Shown: in pieces, positions 13,355-24,762 of the stretch
Layout: each line of letters begins with the position of its first letter
Position numbering within the stretch: position 1 is the stretch's first letter
Assembly: GCF_003254395.2 (NCBI RefSeq)
Contig: NC_037652.1
Span: forward strand, 8,544,501 to 8,608,500
Direction of reading: 5' to 3'
Length of the DNA: 64,000 nucleotides
From: Apis mellifera
Taxonomy: Eukaryota; Arthropoda; Insecta; Hymenoptera; Apidae
Notes under the pieces: model-generated
Seen by the model: the letters and a program-made list of their open reading frames with translations, nothing else
The model's database searches: none
Told to the model about the DNA's origin: nothing
Made by a program: the position numbers and the translations under genes

Positions 13355-14594
13355 CCTTTCTGTGATCGATAAATCGTATACTCGGCCGTGATAACGCCGT
13401 TTGAATGTTTCTTTCCCCTCCTTATTTTTATTAATTCCTCCTCCCACCCAAATTTATCAATTCCTCCTCCCACCCAAATTTATCAATTCCTCCTCCTCCT
13501 TATTTTTATCAATTCCCCTTCCTCCATATTTTTATCAATTCCTCCTCCCCCTTATTTTTATCAATTCCTCCTCCTCCTTATTTTCATCAATTCCTCCTCT
13601 CACCAAATTTATCAATTCCTCCTCCTCCTTATTTCATCAATTCCTCCTCCTCCTATTTTCTTTCAACAAGTGATCGTTGCCGATTTCACTTCGCTCGTAT
13701 CCATCATGACAATTTTATTAGTAGAATCTCGGGACGACTGAGATTCTCTCTCTTTCTCTCTCTCTCTCTCTCTTTCTTCCTTTCTGTGATCGATAAATCG
13801 TATACTCGGCCGTGATAACGCCGTTTGAATGTTTCTTTCCCCTCCTTATTTTTATTAATTCCTCCTCCCACCCAAATTTATCAATTCCTCCTCCCACCCA
13901 AATTTATCAATTCCTCCTCCTCCTTATTTTTATCAATTCCCCTTCCTCCATATTTTTATCAATTCCTCCTCCCCCTTATTTTTATCAATTCCTCCTCCTC
14001 CTTATTTTCATCAATTCCTCCTCTCACCCAAATTTATCAATTCCTCCTCCTCCTTATTTTCATCAATTCCTCCTCCTCCTATTTTCTTTCAACAAGTGAT
14101 CGTTGCCGATTTCACTTCGCTCGTATCCATCATGACAATTTTATTAGTAGAATCTCGGGACGACTGAGATTCTCTCTCTTTCTCTCTCTCTCTCTCTCTT
14201 TCTTCCTTTCTGTGATCGATAAATCGTATACTCGGCCGTGATAACGCCGTTTGAATGTTTCTTTCCCCTCCTTATTTTTATTAATTCCTCCTCCCACCCA
14301 AATTTATCAATTCCTCTCCCACCCAAATTTATCAATTCCTCCTCCTCCTTATTTTTATCAATTCCCCTTCCTCCATATTTTTATCAATTCCTCCTCCCCT
14401 TATTTTTATCAATTCCTCCTCCTCCTTATTTTCATCAATTCCTCCTCTCACCCAAATTTATCAATTCCTCCTCCTCCTTATTTTCATCAATTCCTCCTCC
14501 TCCTATTTTCTTTCAACAAGTGATCGTTGCCGATTTCACTTCGCTCGTATCCATCATGACAATTTTATTAGTAGAATCTCGGGACGACTGAGAT

Positions 14595-14625
<31 letters not shown>

Positions 14626-16905
14626 TTCTTCCTTTCTGTGATCGATAAATCGTATACTCGGCCGTGATAACGCCGTTTGAATGTTTCTTTCCCCTCCTTA
14701 TTTTTATTAATTCCTCCTCCCACCCAAATTTATCAATTCCTCCTCCCACCCAAATTTATCAATTCCTCCTCCTCCTTATTTTTATCAATTCCCCTTCCTC
14801 CATATTTTTATCAATTCCTCCTCCCACCCAAATTTATCAATTCCTCCTCCTCCTTATTTTTATCAATTCCTCCTCCCACCCAAATTTATCAATTCCTCCT
14901 CCTCCTTATTTTTATCAATTCCTCCTCCCCCTTTTCTCTTTCAACAAGTGATCGTTGCCGATTTCACTTCGCTCGTATCCATCATGACGATTTTATTAGT
15001 AGAATCTCGGGACGACTGAGATTCTCTACCTCTCCCTATCTCTAACTCCGCCTCACCCTCTCCCCTTCTCTTTCTCTCCTCCTTCTTTCTCTATCGATAT
15101 CGATAAATCGTATTCTCGGCCGTGATAATGCCATTTGAATGTTTCTTCCCCCTCCTTATTTTTATTAATTCCTCCTCCCACCCAAATTTATCAATTCCCC
15201 CTCGCACCCAAATTTATCAATTCCTCCTCTTCCTTATTTTCATCAATTCCTCCTCCCCCTTGTTTTTATCAATTCCTCCTCCTCCTTATTTTCATCAATT
15301 CCTTCTCCTCCTTATTTTCATCAATTCCTCCTCCTCCTTATTTTTATCAATTCCTCCTCTTCCTTATTTTCATCAATTCCTCCTCCTCCTTATTTTTATC
15401 AATTCCTCCTCCTCCCCAAATTTATCAATTCCTTCTCCTCCTTATTTTTATCAATTCCTCCTCCCCCTTATTTTTATCAATTCCTCCTCCTCCTTATTTT
15501 TATCTTTCTCTTCTTCCCAAATTTATCAATTGCTTTTCCTCCTTCTCTCTTTCGACGAGTGGTCATTGCCGATTTCTCTTCGCACGTATGCATTATGACG
15601 ATTTTATTAGTAAAATCTCTGAACGACCGAGATTCTCTACCTCTCTCTTCCTCTCCCTTTCTCTAACTTCCCCTCTCCTTCTCTTCTCCTCCTTTCTCTA
15701 TCGATATCGATAAATCGTATTGTCGGCTGTGATAATGCCATTTGAATGTTTCTTCCTCCTTTTTATTTTTATTAATTTCTCCCCCCCTCCAAATTTATCA
15801 ATTCCTCCTCCTCCTTATTTTCATCAATTCCTCCTCCCCCTTATTTTTATCAATTCCTCCTCCCCTTATTTTTATCAATTCCTCCTCCTCCTTATTTTCA
15901 TCAATTCCTCCTCCCCCTTATTTTTATCAATTCCTCCTCCTTATTTTTATCAATTCCTCCTCCTCCTTATTTTTATCAATTCCTCCTCCTCCTTATTTTT
16001 ATCAATTCCTCCTCCTCCTTATTTTCATCAATTCCTCCTCCTCCTTATTTTCATCAATTCCTCCCCCCCCTTGTTTTTATCAATTCCTCCTCCTCCTTAT
16101 TTTCATCAATTCCTTCTCCTCCTTATTTTCATCAATTCCTCCTCCTCCTTATTTTTATCAATTCCTCCTCTTCCTTATTTTCATCAATTCCTCCTCCTCC
16201 TTATTTTTATCAATTCCTCCTCCTCCTTATTTTCATCAATTCCTCCTCCCCCTTATTTTTATCAATTCCTCCTCCCCCTTATTTTTATCAATTCCTCCTC
16301 CTCCTTATTTTCATCAATTCCTCCTCCCCCTTATTTTTATCAATTCCTCCTCCTTATTTTTATCAATTCCTCCTCCTCCTTATTTTTATCAATTCCTCCT
16401 CCTCCTTATTTTTATCAATTCCTCCTCCTCCTTATTTTCATCAATTCCTCCTCCTCCTTATTTTCATCAATTCCTCCTCCCCCTTATTTTTATCAATTCC
16501 TCCTCCCCCTTATTTTTATCAATTCCTCCTCCCCAAATTTATCAATTCCTCCTCCCCCTTGTTTTTATCAATTCCTTCTCTTCTTCCCAAATTTATCAAT
16601 TGCTTTTCCTCCTTCTCTCTTTCGAGGAGTGGTTATTGCCGATTTCTCTTCGCACGTATGCATCATGACGATTTTATTAGTAAAATCTCTGAATGACCGA
16701 GATTCTCTCTGTCTCTCTCTCTTTCCTCCCTTCTCTATTGATATCGATAAATCGTATACTCGTGATAACGCCGTTTGAATGTTTCCTCCTGCTCCCCAAA
16801 TTTTTTCAATCCTTCCAAAATTTATCAGTTTCTCCTTTTCTCCAAATTTATCAATTTTTGCTCGTACTTATTTTTATCAATTCCTGCTCTTCCTTATTTT
16901 TATGA
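12661..16905 (+). repeat. Pyrimidine-rich higher-order satellite array
   Basis: Two levels of repetition are visible. The basic unit is about 26 bp (TTCCTCCTCCTCC, then TTATTTTTATCAA), with a variant carrying CCACCCAAATTTATCAA. Runs of it alternate with a spacer module of about 130-180 bp. The module holds GTGATCGTTGCCGATTTCAC, TCGTATCCATCATGAC, the hairpin GAATCTCGGGACGACTGAGA, a CT tract, ATCGATAAATCGTAT and CGTGATAACGCCGTTTGAAT. Modules recur at about 12649, 12911, 13388, 13812, 14238, 14664, 15122, 15729 and 16763. Three successive intervals are 424-426 bp, and the others vary with the number of 26-bp units. Long open frames across the array (one of 352 codons at 15720-16778) have a 26-residue period that mirrors the DNA repeat, so they are not genes. 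Confidence 0.95.
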
Positions 16906-16926
16906 ATTCCTCTTCCTCTTTATTGT

Positions 16927-17045
16927 AAAAAAGTTTTGATAAATTTAGAGAGGAAAAGGAATTGATAAAATTAAGGAGGAGCAGGGATTGATAAAAATAA
17001 GAAAGAAGAGGAATTGATAAATTTAGGGGGGGGAAAAGGAATTGG
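16927..17045 (-). repeat. Inverted arm closing the satellite array
   Basis: The sequence switches to the purine strand of the same minisatellite. GATAAATTTAGAGAGGAAAA, GGAATTGATAAAATTAAGGA and GATTGATAAAAATAAGAAAG are reverse complements of the units to the left. Together with the inverted arm at 12109-12350, the array is flanked by inverted copies of itself. Confidence 0.85.
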
Positions 17046-20000
17046 AGGAAAAACTCCGTCACGGATATGAAGTTGAACTCTGGATGTGTACGGGGCCATC
17101 GGTCGAACCCGATCTTCCACCCAATATCTCATCCTCGCTTGCGGTCTATTAGATTTTCCACGGTTTCCAAGGGGTCACCGACTTCCCCCTCCCTTTTTCC
17201 ACTGCCGAGAAAAAGAGACGGCAAGAAATCGTGACTCTTTCCTTGGCGTCAATCGGTCAAAAGGCGCGCGAGATGGACCTTGTACGTTTTCAACTGGTCA
17301 GCCAGTTTCAGTCTTGCTTCCTCTTCCCCTCCGATCTTCCCTCGTTTGTCCATCGTAAAAAATCAATCTAAAACCGAATCGATCTCTCGTATCGCGCGAT
17401 TTCTATCGATTTCTATCCCTGATGATTTTCCTCCATTTCATTGCGGCAAGAGTAATATTTGCAGGAACAATGTTAGCTGAGCTTCTGATTATTCCTATAA
17501 ATTCTTTCGATTTATTATATTATCGTTATCGAATTCGAATTAGAATTTTCGTGATTGATCGAGATGCTTTGTTTCGGGAGACAAAAAGAAAGGATGGATT
17601 ACTGTATTCACAAAATTCGTGTGAATTTTTATCGCGTTGCATTATTTTCGAACGAAGCGTAAGATACAAAAGCGAAATTGAATGAAACGATTATTTAATT
17701 TCTATTCCTTTCTTTTCAATTTTCGATTATCCAAAAATTCATTTCGACGAGGGAAAATTTATTTCGATCGCAAGTGAAAGAATCGTTACAAATCGATATT
17801 CGAGAGGGGGATAAAAAATGAATATTTATTCCTCCCTCCCTCTCAAAAAAAAAACATATTTCGACTTTACAATTCGCGAATTTTTTAATAATAAACTTCA
17901 ACACAGTTGCTCCCCGCGTTATATACACACATAGCAACGAATCAACGCGTAACCTCCTCTGTTTATTCCTCTCTTTTTTCTCTCTCTCTCTCTTTTACGC
18001 CCTCCACGAATTCTCCATTGAATATCAATCCGTCGGAAAAACTATTATCTCCGTTCACCGTTCGCGCAGGCAGAAACCGTGCGCTTTCTGAAACGGGATA
18101 CCGTCCCCCTCTCCCTTCGATGCCGTTCAATTTTCGCTTCCTCTTCCCTCCTCCCCCCAAAAAAACTACCCTTTCATTTCGGCCACAAGGAAACAAGTTA
18201 TTTCAAGTAATAATGGTAGTAGTAGTAGTCGCGTCGTCGTTTCATTCGATCCGGGGAACGAGAAAATAAATAACAGAATGGAACCTCCGCTGGAATGGAT
18301 AAAATATACTGTAACTTTTTTCCCCCTCCTCCTCCTTCTCCTCTTCCTCGAAGAGAAGTTTATTTCCAAGGAAGGGGGAGGAGAGGCGAGCGAATTTTAA
18401 CGCGGGAGGCCATTTGCCGGACAAGTGTGTTGTAATAGGCTCCTTGTACCGATTTTTTTTTCAGCACCCGTTGCCGCTTTAACGCCCACTTTATCACGGT
18501 GTGCTCGTTTCGTTTCAAGTGGATTATTCTGCATCCGACGCGTCGCGTTTATCGTGCGGGAATATCGCGTGTATTATACACGATCAAATTCACGGCTCAC
18601 CGCGAGCCGTGTTGCGAGGACGGTGAAATGGACGCTATATCTATACTTATATCTACTCTACTAGTTCTTCGATACTCGATTAAAAAGGAGGCTTGCGATC
18701 GTGAAAAGAACAAACTAATCGCGCGATGGCGTTATTTTTGAACGAATGATAATCGACGAAATGGAACTTGAATAAAATAGAATTTGAAACTCCATTGAAA
18801 AATCCTAGCACGTTGCGTCCAACACACAACGATTCGCAGAGAGGGAGCTTTTTCAACGTACAATGTGAATTTTTTTGTTTGAAAGAAGAGTCGCAGAGGC
18901 GGCACGTGACGATTTGACATCACTTTCGAGCAACTTTTTAACGACCTCTTCGAGGCAGCCAAAACTGGATCAAATCAACGAAATATCGAGATGCGATATT
19001 AAAGAACGCGTCTCTTTAAGAAAAAAAAAGAGAAGGAAAAAGAAATATTCTCCAACACATCCGCTCGACAAATTGTCAATCTGCCTGCGTTTAAGAAGAG
19101 GGTAACATCAACGTGTTCATGAAAAATGCACATTGATTAGTTTCACTTTCAAAACTTATATGAGGGCGTACGTATCTAATAATGAAACTTTTTATCAACT
19201 GGAGGAACTCGCTCGTTCCTCGATACGAAGCTAGCCGTAAAATAAGCCGGGAAACAAAGTTACACCGTCGGGAAAGTTGACATCCTACGGGAGCATATGC
19301 AGTCCCGGATTGAGGTGGAGGGGTCACACGCTCGAGGAGGGAAAATTGCGAAATTTCGATCCATCATTCCCTCCTCCTTCGTCTTCTACTCTCCTTCCTT
19401 CCTTCCTTCCTTCCTTTCTTTCTTTCTCCACCCCTTCCCGGGTGAAACGTCACCAGAATTTACCGTCTCCTGTTCCGCATTATCTGCCAGATACGTTATT
19501 TCACTGGGACAGAGTAATGCGTATACACGTTTAGCGTAGCATTACCGGCGTCCACGGGACCGGGTTATTTATCGCTTATTCGTTTCACTCGACACGCCAT
19601 GGCAGGGCAAAACAGTAGGACGTGAATATATATATATATATATATATACATAAACACACACATATATATATATATAGTACACGAGGGAAACGGTAAACCG
19701 ATCTCCAGATGCGCAATGATATCCACATCCACCGCGGACCCATCCTCCCCTCCCCTCCCGTTTCGCGGGAGAAAATTGGAAAACTTGCCCGTTCGCTTCC
19801 TCCCCGGATGGGGAACAACTTTCCTCCCCCCTCGTCTATTTATCGGCGTAATTAATTTTGTTGGTAATTACTTTGGGGAGGTGTTAAAAGGCAATCGAAA
19901 GAATTAGGCGAGAAAGGGATGATTCGAAATTTATATGACGAGTTTCCGATTTTTGTTCCGCGGTTTCAGTAGCGGTTTAGTCGCGAATTTATCTTTTTGA

Positions 20001-23000
20001 AGTGAACTGAATTTAGATTCGAGATATTAGAGACGTATGTATGTGAGTGTTTGAGCATCTTGGATAATAGGAGATAATACGAATCAACGCTTGGAAAGTT
20101 GAAATTCTTTTTTTTTAAATATGTGTCTTTTAATTCTTGTTGAAATTTTTAAGGGGGAAGGATTAAAAAGTTTCCAGTGCGAAATGTTAATTAGTGTAAC
20201 TTTTAAACGTTAAACGTATTCTTATTATACATTCTAATTTGTCCTACTTTTCCACCACTGAGGTGTATCCGGTTTTTCGTTCTTGTTACATCAACATTAT
20301 GAAAATATTCGAAAAAACATTTTCTTTCCGGCCAAGAATAGTTCAAATATCGAGGAAATTCGTTGTTCAATCCTTCGAATATCTTCATTCAACTTTTATT
20401 TTTATTTTATTTTTTTAACGATACTAGAGAATCTTCAAGAAAAGTATGAAACTTTTCGACTTTCTTGCCATCTTCGAATCGTTGTACAAAAATTTTCACA
20501 AATGAATTACACGTTCTCTAATCTTGAAACAATATATGGAACATAGAGAAACGAGAATTCTTCCAATTATGAATACCGATCGATTCCGATCTATCCGTTT
20601 CTATGTATTATAAAAGAAAGGAAGAAGGAAAAAAAAATGAAAGGCGACCGATATTTCTCAAACGTCCCTTTTCAATTTAATAAAATGCTTCCAAGTTTGC
20701 CTCCCGAAACCCTTTCGAAACGATCGTGCGCCATATAACAGAAACGGAAGAAAAGAACGCAAAGAAGAAATTCGTTGATCTTTCATATCTACGATTTCTT
20801 CCAATTTCGTCGCACGAATCGTAGGATATTTCTTGTCATCGACCGGATCATACGCGAGAGAAAAAAAGAAGAGTTAAAGAACGAAATTCGAGGAGAAGAG
20901 AGTTAACCCAACCTAACCTAACTTCTCGACACGCGTCCCGTTCTAACGATTGCCACTCTCTCCTCGATTCTCTCTCGAGCAATTCTTTCCGCGATACGAT
21001 ACGAAATTTTCATCGGGAGAAAGAGAGAAAATTCATCGTTCTTCCACCTGCATCCAGCTGGGTTGCAGGTGGCCGGATAATTTAGAGCACTTACCGCACG
21101 GTGTACAGCATACGGAAGTAGGTGCATAAGAGGATACGTATCACGTATCTTGTTTTACGGTTTAAACCTAAGTATCGTTGGAAGAGGGCTGGAAAGGGGG
21201 TCGTCGGTAAGAAGGGCGGCGGTTTATGGGTACGGCGGGTCTCCCATAGGTAGGCGAAACTTGTTCCGATCCAGTCAAGTCCCTAGCGCGCTTTCGGATA
21301 CTGTTGCGCTGATAAAGGTGTTACCGCTACTACCGACCGAGAGATACTTCGCGCTGTATCGCCGCTCTGTTCCCCTCGTATCGCGGGGGGATAGATTTGC
21401 AGTGGTATAAACACCGATCCTATCCTTTGGGACAACGCGGACGGGGGAGGGGAGAGAGGTAGAGAAATTGAGATTAAAGTTAACCGAATATTGGAATTAT
21501 TTGCCCGCCCGGATTAATTGAGATCAATTAAGGGGCGGGCCAAGTTTGATAATTGTCGGCCATTCCGATGCGATACGATGTATGGAACGCGGGCGGATAT
21601 TTCGAACTTACGACATCGATTAAGAATCGTCGAATTGAAACTAAAATTCAATCGGGCAGAGATGGGAATGTGTCGTCGTGAATTGAGATCGGTAAGTTAG
21701 AAATTCGATTCGTGGTATCGTTTTTTTCGATGTAGCGCTAGTGAGGTGAAAAAAATTTACTTACCAGATGATCTTGCGATTCTAGCGTTGCAACGATGGA
21801 CAAAATTTAATGAGATTGAAGTCGTTACGGAATAAATGTTTTGTTCAAATGTTTCAACGAAATTTTTAACTTAAGTTTACTTTTTCAATTTTTAATGAAT
21901 CTAACATCGTTGCGCGTATCTTGGAAAAATTGAACGGGGAAGCGTTTGAAAACATTCGTGGATCGCCTCCCCTCCCTCTTTTCTTTATCTTTCGCTCGCT
22001 CGAAGAAACGAGACAAAAAAAGCATCGAACTGTGACGCTCGCCCAGAAAGGAAATATGCGCGAATATCGATGCGAAAACGTCAAAGTGAGGGGCGGACTA
22101 CTCGCGTACAAAGGCCGGATCACCTTGTACTTGTCAACCGAATAATTTAGTTTAGTGCTTGGGCTCATAAGCCGGGGGGAACTAGTTCTCATGAAAAAGA
22201 TATAAAGTTCGTCCTTCTTCGAGCTTTCAGGACGCGCGGCTGATGACTCTGAAAGTATCTCGCTCGCTCAAAGTTTATGCAACTCGCCTCGGCGAAGTTA
22301 TATGTTCGAACGACTTCGGTAGAGGAATTCATATCGAATCGTATCGATCGTATTGTTCGAGACACGGAAATAATTTGACAGCCAACGAATAGTGCATCGT
22401 CGTGAAACTCTCGCTCCTTGTTAAGGAAAGGAATTTTTTCTTTTTTTTTTTTTTTACGTGGATTCGAGTTAGTTCGATTAATAGATTAAATCACGTTGAA
22501 TTGTACGAGATGGAATACTGTTCTACTAAATCGATGATGTAAATTAATATTTTCGAACGTATCGAATATCTTGAAATTAGATGATTTAATTGGCATTTCC
22601 TTTCATTTTTTTTTATTTATCTACAATTAATTTAATTGCATTAGGAATTGATTTGAAGGGTTTGAATTTTCGAAATACGAAAATATGGAGAGGACATTTA
22701 ATTGATCGATATAATCGTTACAGGTATTTTCGATTTAATTGTATCGCTATTCAAAGGCCATGTAGTTTTAAGGACGGAAGAATTACATTAACTAAAATAA
22801 AGTTTCTAATTTATCTATTATAACATATACTATAACATAACTTATGGCAATAATAGTAACACGATCTATATTTATATTACACTTACCTTGTTTTTCATTT
22901 GCAAAGTAAAATTTACTATTAATATACATATACAAAGCATCAACTTGTCAAAAAAATAATTAATTCTCTCTCAACAATATAGAAATGATTCACTATGTGT

Positions 23001-23209
23001 ATAAGCAACATATGAAAATAAATGTCCAAATTAAAAATAAATTTTCCAAAAAGGATCGATTTTTGGACCGTTAAAAGATTGTCTTGCCTTGATCGCGAAA
23101 TCGTCAGAAAAGGCAGGCAAGAAAAAACTTATAGATATGATAATGGAATAAACGTAAAATTATTGATTGAGAGGGATAATAAATCGAGGACAGAGAGTGA
23201 TATACTTAC
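17046..23209. other. Non-coding stretch; next CUB-gene exon not found
   Basis: Visible items are (TA)n/(CA)n microsatellites near 19626-19676, a TTCC tract near 19394-19420 and short AT-rich stretches. If the CUB gene continues to the left, this is its intron 5. Strong minus-strand donor-like sites occur near 21096, 21763 and 22880 (reverse complements of CACTTAC and TACTTAC). The open sequence next to them does not resemble a CUB domain or a transmembrane/cytoplasmic tail, so no exon is called. Confidence 0.5.
19626..19676. repeat. TA/CA dinucleotide microsatellite
   Basis: A (TA)n run, then ACACACA, then a second (TA)n run. Simple-sequence repeat with no other content. Confidence 0.9.
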
Positions 23210-23287
23210 TGGTAGCGCTGACAGCCGGTCCGATGACCGAGTACTTGGGGTTACCGGTAACGGCCCCTGGGACGACCTTGTCCGGCT
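23210..23287 (-). CDS. CUB-domain protein, coding exon 5 (linker)
   Basis: This 78-nt minus-strand exon lies between an acceptor ATTTCAG just above 23287 and a perfect donor GTAAGTATA just below 23210. In the frame that joins the previous exon with one carried base it encodes 25 residues beginning PDKVVPGAVTG and ending SVIGPAVSAT (residues 162-186). It then leaves one base for the next exon. The content is a Pro/Gly/Val-rich linker with no cysteine, as expected after the end of a CUB domain. The frame depends on which of two donors the previous exon uses. With the other donor the reading frame stops at a TAA about 12 codons into this exon. The splice signals are good, but the linker has no recognisable domain, so this exon is less certain than the three before it. 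The next exon was not found. Confidence 0.55.
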
Positions 23288-24550
23288 CTGAAATACATTA
23301 TTGTAATTATCCTCGGAATATACAGTGCCGTTAATTACAGTTGGGAGTCGCGTATGCGAATGGAACATGGCCAATCTACCTTAGCAAACGGTCCCCATTC
23401 GTGATTTATTACCTCATAAATAATCAACCACGCGGATCATCCTTACTTCTATCGCCAATTTCGTTCCAACATCTTTTTTTCCTTTTCTCGTTATTTTTAT
23501 ATAGAGATAAGAAAGATTCGTTTTCCAACAAAGTTGCTCCCTTGTTGAGAAGAAAAGAGAAGGAGAGAAGTGGCATCGTTAATCAATTTGATTAACACGG
23601 CCAGAAACGCTTAAGGAGGCTGAATCAACAAGGGATACGGAATGTTATCGTCCGCGATAATAACGAATTAATGCAAATTCGCGTGATAACACGTTCGTGC
23701 AAAGAGTCGTGCTTCGTTGGTACAACGATTCGTTTCGTTTCGCATCGAGCTTATGGAAATTATCCAAAGGGGGTGACAACGATCGCGTGGATAAGTGGAA
23801 AAACCGAAGGAATCGATCCGAAGCTACTGCGGTTCATTACGGTGTGTTGGAAAGCTTCGAGTTCTGTTTTACCGACAGCGCAAACTTGGATAGTTTCGCG
23901 CGAGTCCTGCCTAGAGGCGCTTTCGAAGTTTCTCCGCGTTACTCTTACGTCGAACTTGGGAATCTAGGTTATCGACAACGGAGCGTGCAGAGCGTGTAAA
24001 GAAATTGTTTAATTTACCTTTTCTTAGGAGGAAGAACGCTCATTTAAAAATTACGAAAGCCAGAGAATATGTAAAATCATAAATAATTAGAAAGAAAATT
24101 TAAATTTCAGGAAAAAATGGAATAACAAACTTGTGCAACTTAACGCAACTCAAAATAGCTATATTCTTTCATCGATCGACGAGAGAGAGAGAGAGAGAGG
24201 TTTCCCACTATTTATCACTCTAACCATTTATCAAACCGCAAACACACTTGATATTACTTTGGAGAAACTTTCTCGAATAATCCTGGACGACAGGTGGAGG
24301 ACACGATCGGGAATTTAAACGCGAGTAAACCTATGCTCGATTAAACCCCGGGAGGGATGAAGTCGAGGGATGAAAAATGATGAATTTCTGGTCGAGAAGA
24401 TCGGTTTGACCGCGATTGTATACTTTCGAAACGTTCCTCCTCGGGATTTCGTTCTCGAGCAAGGAGGCGTGGTGAGAGGGGGGGGGGGAAGTTTCGCGTA
24501 TCGACGGAGGATTTTTCTCTCCGGATATCTGGATGTCGTTCGTTACCCAC
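23288..24550 (-). other. Intron 4 of the CUB gene
   Basis: A 1.26-kb intron read on the minus strand. It starts GTGGGTAACG and ends ATTTCAG. Overlapping plus-strand frames of about 100 codons at 23670-24000 have no domain and are dismissed. A (GA)n tract lies near 24181-24200 and a poly-G run near 24479-24488. Confidence 0.6.
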
Positions 24551-24762
24551 CGGGATGCGGTGCATCGTCGAATGGCTGGAATTGGAACATCGCCTTGAAA
24601 CCCTGGCCCGGCCACTCGGAATTAGCGACGAACTCGACGTACAGGTCCGACCCTGTGCTGAGCACTTCCACTTCCGCTCCTTGGTTGCACAGCATAGCTA
24701 TTGTGGCCGCCCCCGAATCCGTACCGTCGTGCACTCTGATTAAATCCGCTCTATTCAGGCAA
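24551..24762 (-). CDS. CUB-domain protein, coding exon 4 (C-terminal half of CUB)
   Basis: The exon follows the acceptor CCTGTTACAG at 24763 and begins by completing a serine codon (AG|T). It encodes residues 91-160 of the assembled protein, including SCLNRADLIRVHDG, the second cysteine pair (Cys91 and Cys115), and GSDLYVEFVANSEWPGQGF followed by KAMFQFQ. The order C..ADLIRVHDG...C...STG..LYVEF.....GQGFKA.FQF is the second half of a CUB domain, an extracellular beta-sandwich of about 110 residues used for protein-protein contacts. Two donors four bases apart are possible: CCCG|GTGGGT (used here) and GTGG|GTAACG. Only the first keeps the next exon open. This is the clearest coding segment in the window. 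Confidence 0.9.

Noticed and set aside
15720..16778. 352-codon open frame, with similar long frames throughout 12.9-16.8 kb
   Set aside because: The protein repeats every 26 residues exactly as the DNA repeats every 26 bp. All three plus-strand frames are open across parts of the array, and composition is fixed by the satellite, so there is no coding signal.
12109..17045. CRISPR array interpretation of the regular repeats
   Set aside because: Spacers are not unique, repeats are degenerate pyrimidine minisatellites in a eukaryotic setting, and no cas genes are present.
21096..21184. Possible next CUB-gene exon on the minus strand with donor GTAAGTGC
   Set aside because: Phase would fit, but the encoded peptide is hydrophobic/basic and unlike a CUB linker or a second CUB start. 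The acceptor (ACTTAG) is only moderate.
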